Below are positions 11,701-22,100 of a DNA stretch of 64,000 bases, in pieces. The stretch is from NCBI RefSeq assembly GCF_045679555.1, contig NC_092087.1, positions 86,021,331-86,085,330 on the forward strand, read 5' to 3'. The notes beneath the pieces are model-generated. The model did no database searches. It worked only from the letters and a program-made list of their open reading frames with translations, and had not been told where the DNA came from. The number at the start of each line of letters is the position of its first letter. Positions within the stretch are counted from its first letter, which is position 1. The position numbers and the translations under genes were made by a program. This stretch comes from Salvelinus alpinus (Eukaryota; Chordata; Actinopteri; Salmoniformes; Salmonidae).

Positions 11701-12238
11701 TAGGGGTGGGTGAGGGCCTCAGATTTCCACTTCATCACATATAGCCGGGCAGTTGCAGATGGGTTATTAGCAGTTGTGGGCGGTTGCAGGTGAACAAACA
11801 GCTGAGCCGCTCACCACCAGCGTGCGTGCGTGCATGTCATTTGTCAGGATCAGTGCTTGGTGTTGATCGGTTTAATGGTGACATCATGTGTCCAATAGTC
11901 AGAAATACAAGAAACAACAGCAGAGAGACAATAGTTATGAATCAATGTATTAATAGTTGATCAAATAGTCAATTTATTTATTATCTTAAACTTTGAGCAT
12001 ATTTGCAACATGACGCCAACTTATTTGCAACTGTATTGACACTGAACCACAATATAAAAACTGGAAAAGGTAAACATGTACTTAATGTATCTAAAATAGA
12101 TAATAATGAAAAATGTGATAAAACAATTAATATCATGACACTGAACAATATGGTATTATGTAATAGCAATACAAAGTAAATCATTATTAAACAGGAAACC
12201 TGGTCCAAGAGCTAGAAATATGAAAAAGCTGTTAGTTA
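11701..12238. other. No gene seen
   Basis: Bases 11945-12065 are paralogous to 4360-4465. The remainder shows no coding frame or repeat that I can name. It is AT-rich near its right end, beside a Tc1-like terminus. Confidence 0.4.
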
Positions 12239-13875
12239 CACTATATATAAACACAGTATGTGGACACCCCTTCAAACTAGTGGATTCGGATATTTCAGTC
12301 ACACCCGTTGCTAACAGGTGTATAAAATTGAGCAAACATCCATGCAATCTCCATATGCAAACATTGTCAATAGACAGGCCTTACTGAAGATCTCAGTGAC
12401 TTTCAACATGGCACCGCCATATCAAGCCACCTTTACAACAAGTCAGTTTGGCATATTTCTGCCCTGGGTCAACTGTAAGTGCTGTTGTAGGGAAGTGGAA
12501 ACTTCTAGGAGCAACAACGCCTCAGCCGCGAAGTGGTAGGCCACACAATCTCACAGAACAGGACCGCTGAGAGCTGAAGTGCGTAAAAATGGTGTGTCCG
12601 CCTCCCGGGTGGCGCAGTGGTCTAGAGCACTGCATCGCAGCGCTAGCTGCGCCACCAGAGTCTCTGGGTTCGCGCCCAGGCTCTGTCGCAGCCGGCCGCG
12701 ACCGGGAGGTCCGTGGGGCGAAGCACAATTGGCTTAGCGTCGTCCGGGTTAGGGAGGGTTTGGCCGGTAGGGATATCCTTGTCTCATCGCGCTCCAGCGA
12801 CTCCTGTGGCGGGCCGGGCGCAGTGCGCGCTAACTGAGGGGGGCGGGTGCACGGTGTTTCCTCCGACACATTGGTGCGGCTGGCTTCCAGGTTGGAGGCG
12901 CGCTGTGTTAAGAAGCAGTGCGGCTTGGTTGGGTTGTGCTTCGGAGGACGCATGGCTTTCGACCTTCGTCTCTCCCGAGCCCGTACGGGAGTTGTAGCGA
13001 TGAGACAAGATAGTAATTACTAGCGATTGGATACCATGAAAATTGGGGAGAAAAGGGGATAAATTAAAAAAAAAATATATATATAAAAAATATAAAAAAA
13101 TGGTGTGTCCTCGGTTCCAACACTCACTACCAAGTTCAAAACTGCCTCTGGAAGCAACATCAGCACAAGAACTGTATGTCGGCATCTTCATGAAAGGCGT
13201 GTCCATGGCCGAGCAGCCGCACACAAGCCTATGATCACCATGCGCAATGCCAAGTGTCGGCTGGAATTGTGTAAAGCTCGCAGCCATTCGACTCTGCAGC
13301 AGTGGAAACACGTTCTCTGGAGTGATGAATCACACTTCACCATCTGGCAGTCTGACGGACGAATCTGGGTTTGCGGAAGCCAGAAGAACGCTACCTGCCC
13401 CAATGCACAGTGCCAACTGTAAAGTTTGGTGGAGGAGGAATAATGGTCTTGGGCTGTTTTTCATGGTTCGGGCTAGGCCCCTTAGTTCCAGTGATGGGAA
13501 ATCTTAATGCTACAGCATACAATGACATTCTAGATGATTCTGTGCTTCCAACTTTGTGGCAACAGTTTGGGAAAGCCCTTTCCTGTTTGAGCATGACAAT
13601 TCCACCGTGCACAAAGCGAGGTCCATACAGAAATGGTTTGTCGATATTGGTGTGGGAGAACTTGACTGGCCTGCACAGAGCCCTGAACTCAACCCCATCG
13701 AACACCTTTGGGATGAACTGGAACTTTGACTGCAAGCCAAGCCTAATCGCCCAGCATCAGTGCCCAACCTCACTAATGCTCTTGTGGCTGAATGGAAGCA
13801 AGTCCCCACAGCAATGTTCCAACATCTAGTGGAAAGCCTTCCCAGAAGAGTGGAGGTTGTAATGAGATGGAGCCA
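12239..13875 (+). mobile_element. Tc1-like transposon, broken, split by a SINE
   Basis: The left terminus (GTATGTGGACACCCCTTCAA) starts near 12240. Transposase sequence follows on the plus strand: a helix-turn-helix region (GCAACAACGCCTCAGCCGCG, 12511-12530), then after the SINE the catalytic region with [15 protein letters not shown] near 13318-13365, [13 protein letters not shown] near 13428 and a C-terminal [12 protein letters not shown] site near 13700. Frameshifts near 13380, 13450 and 13590 destroy the frame. The right inverted terminus is absent: similarity ends about 13875. Same family as 14255-14520, 40384-40764 and 55064-56290. Confidence 0.85.
12600..13095 (+). mobile_element. Long tRNA-headed SINE with 15-bp target duplication
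   Basis: The element starts GCCTCCCGGGTGGCGCAGTG with a tRNA-like A box and a GGGTTCGCGCC B box near 12666. It continues through a GC-rich conserved body of about 400 bp and ends in an A/T-rich tail (13060-13095). The 15 bases AAAAATGGTGTGTCC directly before it (12585-12599) are repeated directly after it (13096-13110), so it inserted by target-primed retroposition into the transposase gene of the Tc1 copy. It is much longer than a classic 150-200 bp salmonid SINE. Confidence 0.9.
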
Positions 13876-14254
13876 TCATGAGGTTGCTACAACCTAGCCT
13901 ATGAATTCAATTTACAACGTAGGTGCACACAGGTCGAGATAAAATTTTGAGGCGACAAACAGTGACACATGGACAGACAGTTAAACATGCAATACCACCT
14001 TGCACACTCTTGACTGTATCTAGCTGATCTAGGGTGTAATCATCAGTCCAACAGTTTCAAATTACAGTTTCTATTGGAAAAATTCAGGTATGTTTATCCC
14101 CATTTCGTTCTGTTTGCTTCTGTTTTAAGAAACGTCGGAATGAATACACCCCGGATCACGGGTAAAGAAAGTTCACTTTCATAGCAGCCACGTTGTATTC
14201 CTTCTTGCATCTATGCACTCTCCTCCTCTCACCTTTTCCCTTTGCTTGTGGACA
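13876..14254. other. No gene; probable dispersed repeat
   Basis: No coding signal. The stretch from AGAAACGTCGGAATGAATAC (14130) to CACGTTGTATTCC (14188) looks like a dispersed repeat, but I cannot name it. Confidence 0.35.
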
Positions 14255-14520
14255 TCAATGCACAACCCCATCGAACACCTTTGGGATAAATTGGAATGCC
14301 AGGCCTAATCACCCAACATCAGTGCCCGACCTCACTAATGCTCTTGTGGCTGAATGGAAGCAAAGTCCCAGCAGCAATGTTCCAATATCTAGTGGAAAGC
14401 CTTCCCAGAAGAGATAAGGAAGTTATAAAAGCAAAGGGGGGACCAACTCCATATTAATGCCCATGAATTTGGAATAAGATGTTCAACTAGCAGGTGTACA
14501 CATACTTTTAAAAAATCTGA
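14255..14520 (+). mobile_element. Tc1-like transposon, 3' end fragment
   Basis: Retains the C-terminal coding end (CACAACCCCATCGAACACC onward) and the right terminal region GGGGGGACCAACTCCATATT through ACACATACTTTT. It overlaps in content with the 3' part of the copy at 12239-13875, so it is a separate truncated insertion. Confidence 0.8.
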
Positions 14521-14829
14521 AAATGGCTAAATCCCATAGAACAAGAGCAGAAACATAATATGAATCTACATAGAGTAAACTGAAAAGTGGGCTTTTTGTG
14601 TTATAGAAAATCTAGAAATGATCAAATCTCATAGAAAAAGAGCAGAAGCATAAACCTTCCAATTTATCATCAATATACATAAATATTATTACAAGGAAAT
14701 ATAATTCAACTCCAGCACTTACTCAGAAGTTAAAGCTCATTGTCTCAAACCTTCTAGATTAGAAAGCATTATGATAGTAAGATAATAGCATTGTGAGGCC
14801 TAGCTTTGGTTTGATGCTGTAGCTCTTCA
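14521..14829. other. Downstream flank of the receptor gene
   Basis: AT-rich sequence holding a short direct duplication: AAATCCCATAGAACAAGAGCAG near 14530 resembles AAATCTCATAGAAAAAGAGCAG near 14623. No gene; part of it may be 3' untranslated sequence of the receptor. Confidence 0.4.
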
Positions 14830-15087
14830 GTCCAGTTTCTGTGGTGGTTCTCCTCAGTCCAGGTTTGGTGGTGGTTCTCTTCAGTCCAGGTTCAGTGGTG
14901 GTTCTCTTCAGTCCAGGTTCAGTGGTGGTTCTCTTCAGTCCAGGTTCTGTGGTGGTTCTCTTCAGTCCAGGTTCTGTGGTGGTTCTCTTCAGTCCAGGTT
15001 CTGTGGTGGTTCTCTTCAGTCCAGGTTCTGTGGTGGTTCTCTTCAGTCCGGGTTCTGTGGTGGTTCTCTTCAGTCCAGGTTGTGGTT
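14830..15087. repeat. 27-bp minisatellite in the receptor 3' UTR
   Basis: About nine copies of GTCCAGGTTCTGTGGTGGTT plus CTCTTCA. It begins just downstream of the receptor stop codon at 15094-15092 (minus strand), so it would be transcribed as 3' untranslated sequence. The plus-strand open frame through it (14841-15104) is a by-product of the period being divisible by three. Confidence 0.9.
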
Positions 15088-15091
15088 CTCT

Positions 15092-18000
15092 TCAGTTCTC
15101 ATAATCGGAGGCCTCAGCATCTATCTGAGGGATTGTGACAGTGGGGGAGTCCCTCACATTCTGAAATAAGACACTGAATGAGCACATTACACACCACTCC
15201 GTAACATTTTTATGGACACACACACACATTAAACACACTTACTGCCAGGGTGTCATACTCTGGTGACCTGGTCTTCATGTTCAGAGCTGTGTACGTGTCA
15301 CTGTTAGGATCAGGATGGACACTGTGGAGAGAGAGAGAGAGATGTCATGGTAACAGTGAAAATAGTATGAGAGAGACTGTCATGACATAGTAAATTAATG
15401 TCACCAGGTGTGGAGGTGTAACTGATAGTCACCTGTGTGTCTGTTGTGGCATCACTTCCTGCTGTGGATGTCCTGTAAAGTGGGACAGAGTGAATTCTGC
15501 TCTCTAGTGACCACTAGTGGAAGTTTACATGTTACTAATACAGTTTTGCACATGAATGAATGAATATATTAATGCATTCATAACAAATCAGAGTGCTAAG
15601 GGGAAATTATAAAACATTTGAAAAATTCTGTCACTGGAACCACATGAGTCCAGAGAGACAGAGGATGAGAACCAGAACAACAACTATGATTCCTACAGCT
15701 GCAGTCAGAACTGATGTTTGTTTCCCTATAATACAATATGGATGACATGAGTACATGGTATAATATGGTAATACAGGACTTTAATGGTGTTCCTATGAAC
15801 TGACAATGAATATACACTAACAAAGGACATGTATACTATAATCAGCCACTATACCAAACATTAGGAACACCTTCCTAACAAGTAACATCAATAGGGGATC
15901 AAAGCTTCACCTGGATTCACCTGGTCAGTCTGTCTATGTCATGGAAAGAACAGGTGTTCTTAATGTTTTGTACACTCAATGTTTAATTATAATAAGCCAT
16001 ATTCAAAGTATTAACATTAGATTGAAACACGTAGTTTTATATTGAAGTATTGAAATGTAACTTTACCTGCTACAACAATCATCAGAGCTGTAGAGTTCAT
16101 AGATCCTCTTCCATTCTGGGCCTCACAGTAGTATTCTCCTCTGTCCTCAGAGATGATGTTAGTGATGCTGTAACTCTGTCCTGATGCTTTTGGTGAGGTT
16201 ACGTTCTTCTTGTACCAGGTGTATTTGTTCACAGGTGGGTAGGCATCACTGCTGCAGGTCAGAGTCACTGAACTGCCCTCCACTATTTCACCAGAGGGAC
16301 TGACTGACACTGAGGTGTTCTTTGGGCCATCTGGTGGACAATATGTAACACATTGTTCATACATAGAGCTTTACATGAGGAGCATCATGGAACTTGGACT
16401 TGTGATTGAAATAAATGAAATATTAATATATGTAACTTAGACAATAATGTAACAATACAGTGTTTGTGAAGTACTTGTAGTCACTACAGTAATGAGATGA
16501 GTACAATCATGGAACTTGGACATAGATTGAAATAACAGATACAATAGATGAGAGAAGATGTTACTAAATGAATACAACTGGAGATGTATCACACAGACTC
16601 ACATGAGACAGTGAGAGTCACTTCAGCAGAGTGGATATCCTCATGGCCTTCTACAGCACAGGAGTAGCTGCCTGCATCCTCACTGCTGACTGGGTTTAGG
16701 AACAGACTGTTAGATTGGTTGGTTACATGTCCATTCTTGTACCAGATGTAGGTGGGGTTGGGGTTGTCAGTCAGAGTACAGGTGGTGTGACAGGTCAGTG
16801 TCACCTTCTGTCCCTCTGTCACAGTGGCAGTAGTCACCTTCACCTGCAGACCTAAATGAAAGGGTATTAAAACACTGAGTATATCATTAAGTAATAGTTT
16901 GCAGTATTGATAGGATGTGACGTGCAGTGTTACCTGTGACAGTCAGAGTTGTTCCAGGGAAGGTGGGCTCCCAGGTTGTCTGATCTGTTCTGAATCTAAA
17001 CTTATACTCAGCTGAATCCTCCTCTCTCAGGTCTGTGATTCTCAGGGTGGAGTCACTCTGCATATTTCCAAGGTACTCCACACGACCTCCATACCCCGGG
17101 TTCAGGATTTGAGGCGCCTCATCAAGTTTTTCTTTTGTGTACCATTTTGTTTCAGAGACTGTATGACCACTGGGAAATGTATAAGAGCAGGGCATGTCCA
17201 CTGATGACCCCTTCAAGGTACAGATCCTCTGATGGGTGTAAGTCACGTGGAAATAACTGTGACCCCCAACAGCTGAAACACAAGTACATTTTTCATATGG
17301 TGTAAGCATTTAGAACTGTAAAATCAACATCCATCACTCTAAATAAAATAGTAGCCCTATTTCATGTCTGTTTCACTGCACATCAACACTGACCAATGAT
17401 GTATTGGATGATTTTGACAGACTTTAAAAGGTGTATTAGTCACACTCACACACTGCAGGAGAATTGATGCCTTTTACAGCACAGTAGAAGCTGTCTTCAG
17501 TTTTCAAGTAGAATGTGTATGAGGGGGAGGAGAACTCTTGTACAATCTTACTGTTCCTGTACCAGATGTAGGTGGGGTTGTCAGTCAGAGTACAGGTGGT
17601 GCTACAGGTCAGTGTCGTTGACCACCATGTAGTGGTCACCTTCACCTGCAGGTCTGGAGTAGATAACAACATTAAAACCATCAATGACCTGTTGTCTAGT
17701 TCAAATGAGGCAGGAGTGGACGTTCTCAAATCATCAACTCAGACATTCCTATTACACCATACTTTCATATTAATTATATTATTTCAATACAAATCAAGAC
17801 AATTTTCCTGAACCAATTCAACAGATCAACACAATATATATTATCACTGTACCTGTAACAGACAGAGTGATTAAACAGATCAACACTATATATAATATCA
17901 CTGTACCTGTAACAGACAGAGTGATTAAACAGATTACCACTATATATAATATCACTGTACCTGTAACAGACAGAGTGATTAAACAGATCAACACTATATA

Positions 18001-18941
18001 TAATATCACTGAAACAGACAGAGTGATTAAACAGATCAACACTATATATAATATCACTGTACCTGTAACAGACAGAGTGATTAAACAGATAAATACTATA
18101 TATAATATCACTGTACCTGTAACAGACAGAGTGATTAAACAGATCAACACTATATATAATATCACTGTACCTGTAACAGACAGAGTGATTAAACAGATCA
18201 ACACTATATATAATATCACTGTACCTGTAACAGACAGTGATTAAACAGATTAACACTATATATAACATCACTGTACCTGTAACAGACAAGGTGACTCCAG
18301 GATCACCAGTATACTTCCCTCCAGTCTGATCTGTTATAAATTTGAACTTGTACTCAGCTGAGTCACTCTCTCTCAGGTCTGTGATTTTCAGGGTGTGGCC
18401 ATTCATCATAACGCTACGGTACGTCACACGACCTTTGTAGTCTGGGTCGTCTCTCAGATTTACAATTTTAGTGAACCAGAAGGTTGTTGTGACTGTATAA
18501 CCACTGGGATATGTGTAAGAGCAGGACAGCTCCACTGTTGACCCCTTCAAGGCACAGATACTCTGAGTGGGGTATTTCACTCTCCAGCCATCCTGACCCA
18601 GTACCACTGAAACACAGTCACAAAACACAATGGTATCAGAATTAGGACAAGGTCTATTGGTTCCCACTGACAGTAGGGTTTGTCTCCACTTTGATGCCAT
18701 TGTTGCTGAGTTGAGTGTGAATGGAAACCACAGATAAGCATCACAGTGAGGTGTGAAAGATAACTATTTAAAGTGAAGTGGAGACACCTAACAGAACACA
18801 CCAGAATAACATTATGATTCTAATCCTTTTAGAAATATCTGTAGTTTGACAAACTGGGCAACTAAAAGATAAGAATGACACCATACCTGCTACAGACCAG
18901 AGAAAGACCACCAACACACTTCCTGCTGTTCTCAAGGCCAT
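15092..18941 (-). CDS. CD22/Siglec-like immunoglobulin-superfamily receptor
   Basis: A type I membrane receptor of the fish CD22/sialoadhesin-like group, expected at the leukocyte surface. Exons by splice sites on the minus strand: signal peptide 18941-18887; V-set 18606-18277 (LSCSYTYPSG, then DSAEYKFKF in place of the usual YxC); shortened C2-set 17653-17450; second V-set 17272-16934; C2-set 16851-16603 (DAGSYSCAV); C2-set 16330-16067 (DRGEYYCEA); transmembrane 15725 to about 15643 (VGIIVVVLVLILCL); cytoplasmic 15472-15433, 15321-15243 and 15160-15092. All Ig exons are phase 1. The tail has two YxxL motifs (YTAL, YDTL) resembling ITIMs but lacking the usual hydrophobic residue at -2. I could not reconcile the reading phase between the transmembrane exon (visible donor gives phase 2) and the 40-bp exon (needs phase 1), so a small exon, an unusual donor or a frame break is possible there. 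Family is inferred from sequence style. Confidence 0.8.
15849..15990. mobile_element. Miniature Tc1-like relic in a receptor intron
   Basis: About 140 bp with near-inverted ends (CCAAACATTAGGAACACCTT at the left, AGGTGTTCTTAATGTTTTGT at the right). It belongs to the same Tc1-like family as the larger deleted copy at 60728-61250. It has no coding content. Confidence 0.75.
17450..17653 (-). other. Shortened C2-set Ig exon of the receptor
   Basis: This exon has normal acceptor (CTCCAG|A) and donor (GTGT|GTGAGT) sites in phase 1, but is 204 bases where the paralogous C2 exon at 16851-16603 is 249. The first conserved Cys (LTCSTTC) and a FYCAV second Cys remain, but residues between the E and F strands and the final strand are shortened or missing. 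The loss is in frame (45 bases), so inclusion or skipping would both keep the receptor open. Whether it folds is doubtful. Confidence 0.7.
17845..18290. repeat. 54-bp minisatellite containing a splice donor
   Basis: About eight units of 54 bases directly follow the first V exon in transcription order. Each unit includes, on the minus strand, CTGTTACAG|GTACAG, an exact copy of the exon's own donor at 18277/18276. One unit (near 18009) has lost the donor by a 6-base deletion, and the unit next to the exon is 2 bases short. The repeat keeps the minus strand open in long frames across the intron. Confidence 0.9.
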
Positions 18942-19193
18942 TGTTGCATCTCCCACCCTGCAGTCTTAGAAACATAAACAACAACTCACTCTATAGCTGG
19001 TGAATAACTCCACCTGATACACTGAAGTAGAAACTGTAAATGAGGTACATGGCCTCATTACTGAAAATGAACCAGGCTCATATTGTGTACTGTATTGTGC
19101 TACAGACGTGGATCTTAATTTGATCACTCTTTTGTTGTAGAGAATTTTCCTGTAGTGTATTCAAGGTTTAAAAAGGCTTTTAACTGTCCTGGA

Positions 19194-22100
19194 TCAAATC
19201 AAATTTTATTTGTCACATACACATGGTTAGCAGATGTTAATGCGAGTGTAGCGAAATGCTTGTGCTTCTAGTTCCGACAATACAGTAATAACCAACAAGT
19301 AATCTAACCTAACAATTCCACAACTACTACCTTATACACACAAGTGTAAAGGGATAAAGAATATGTACATAAAGATATATGAATGAGTGATGGTACAGAA
19401 CGGCATAGGCAAGATGCAGTAGATGGTATAGAGTACAGTATATACATATGAGATGAGTAATGTAGGGTATGTAAACATTATATTAAGTGGCATTGTTTAA
19501 AGTGGCTAGTGGTACATTTTTACATAATTTCCATCAATTCCCATTATTAAAGTGGCTGGAGTTGAGTCAGTATGTTGGCAGCGGCCACTAAATGTTAGTG
19601 GTGGCTGTTTAACAGTCTGATGGTCTTGAGATAGAAGCTGTTTTTCAGTCTCTCGGTCCCTGCTTTGATGCACCTGTACTGACCTCGCCTTCTGGATGAT
19701 AGCGGGGTGAACAGGCAGTGGCTTGGGTGGTTGTTGTCCTTGATGATCTTTATGGCCTTCCTGTGACATCGGGTGGTGTAGGTGTCCTGGAGGGCAGGTA
19801 GTTTGCCCCCGGTGATGCGTTGTGCAGACCTCACTACCCTCTGGAGAGCCTTACGGTTGTGGGCGGAGCAGTTGCCGTACCAGGCGGTGATACAGCCCGA
19901 CAGGATGCTCTAGATTGTGCATCTGTAGAGGTTTGTGAGTGCTTTTGGTGACAAGCCGAATTTCTTCAGCCTCCTGAGGTTGAAGAGGCGCTGCTGCGCC
20001 TTCTTCACAACGCTGTCTGTGTGGGTGGACCAATTCAGTTTGTCCGTGATGTGTACACCGAGGAACTTTCCACCTTCTCCACTACTGTCCCGTCGATGTG
20101 GATAGGGGGGTGCTCCCTCTGCTGTTTCCTGAAGTCCACAATCATCTCCTTTGTTTTGTTGACGTTGAGTGTGAGGTTATTTTCCTGACACCACACTCCG
20201 AGGGCCCTCACCTCCTCCCTGTAGGCCGTCTCGTCGTTGTTGGTAATCAAGCCTACCACTGTAGTGTCGTCCGCAAACTTGATGATTGAGTTGGAGGCGT
20301 GCATGGCCACGCAGTCATGTGTGAACAGGGAGTACAGGAGAGGGCTCAGAACGCACCCTTGTGGGGCCCCAGTGTTGAGGATCAGCGGGGTGGAGTCGTT
20401 GTTACCTACCCTCACCACCTGGGAGCGGCCCGTCAGGAAGTCCAGGACCCAGTTGCACAGGGCGGGGTCGAGACCCAGGGTCTCGAGCTTGATGACGAGT
20501 TTGGAGGGTACTATGGTGTTAAATGCTGAGCTGTAGTCGATGAACAGCATTCTCACATAGGTATTCCTCTTGTCCAGATGGGTTAGGGCAGTGTGCAGTG
20601 TGGTTGCGATTGCGTTGTCTGTGGACCTATTGGGTCTGTAAGCAAATTGGAGTGGGTCTAGGGTGTCCGGTAGGGTGGAGGTGATATGGTCCTTGACTAG
20701 TCTCTCAAAGCACTTCATGATGACGGAAGTGAGTGCTACGGGGCGGTAGTCGTTTAGCTCAGTTACCTTAGCTTTCTTGGGAACAGGAACAATGGTGGCC
20801 CTCTTGAAGCATGTGGGAACAGCAGACTGGGATAAGGATTGATTGAATATGTCCGTAAACACACCAGCCAGCTGGTCTGCGCATGCTCTGAGGACGCGGC
20901 TGGGAATGCCGTCTGGGCCTGCAGCCTTGCGAGGGTTAACACGTTTAAATGTTTTACTCACCTCGGCTGCAGTGAAGGAGAGCCCGCAGGTTTCGGTAGC
21001 GGGCCGTGTCAGTGGCACTGTATTGTCCTCAAAGCGAGCAAAAAAGTTATTTAGCCTGTCTGGGAGCAAGACATCCTGGTCCGCGACGGGGCTGGTTTTC
21101 TTTTTGTAATCCGTGATTGACTGTAGACCCTGCCACATACCTCTTGTGTCTGAGCTGTTGAATTGCGACTCGATTTTGTCTCTGTACTGAGACTTAGCCT
21201 GTTTGATTGCCTTGCGGAGAGAATAGCTACACTGTTTGTATTCGGTCATGCTTCCGGTCACCTTGCCCTGGTTAAAAGCAGTGGTTCGCGCTTTCAGTTT
21301 CACGCGAATGCTGCCGTCAATCCACGGTTTCTGGTTTGGGAATGTTTTAATCGTTGCTGTGGGTACGACATCGTCAATGCACTTTCTAATGACCTCGCTC
21401 ACCGAATCAGCGTATTCGTCAATATTGTTGTTGGACGCAATGCGGAACATATTCCAATCCGCGTGATCGAAGCAGTCTTGAAGCGTGGAATCAGATTGGT
21501 CGGACCAGCGTTGAACAGACCTGAGCGCGGGAGCTTGTTGTTTTAGTTTCTGTTTGTAGGCTGGAAGCAACAAAATGGAGTTGTGGTCAGCTTTTCCGAA
21601 ACGAGGGCGGGGGAGGGCCTTATATGCGTCGCGGAAGTTAGTATAACAATGATCCAAGGTTTTACCAGCCCTGGTAGCACAATCGATATGCTGATAGAAT
21701 TTAGGGAGTTTTGTTTTCAGATTAGCCTTGTTAAAATCCCCAGCTACGATGAATGCAGCCTCAGGGTGTGTGGTTTCCAGTTTACAAAGAGTCAGATAAA
21801 GTTCGTTCAGGGCCATCGATGTGTCTGCTTGGGGGGGAATATATACGGCTGTGATTATAATCGAAGAGAATTCCCTTGGTAGATAATGCGGTCGACATTT
21901 GATTGTGAGGAATTCTAGATCAGGTGAACAGAATGACTTGAGTTCCTGTATGTTGTTATGATCACACCACGTCTCGTTAATCATAAGGCATACACCCCCG
22001 CCCTTCTTCTTACCAGAAAGATGTATGTTTCTGTCGGCGCGATGCGTGAAGAAACCAGCTGGCTGCACCGACTCCGTTAGCGTCTCTTGAGTGAGCCATG

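Noticed and set aside
14841..15104. 87-codon plus-strand frame VVLFSPGSV repeat
   Set aside because: Antisense to the receptor 3' UTR and composed of the 27-bp minisatellite.
17774..18219. Minus-strand frame through the receptor intron as a real repeat domain
   Set aside because: It begins after a good splice donor and is made of the 54-bp minisatellite. Kept only as a splicing question, not as coding sequence.
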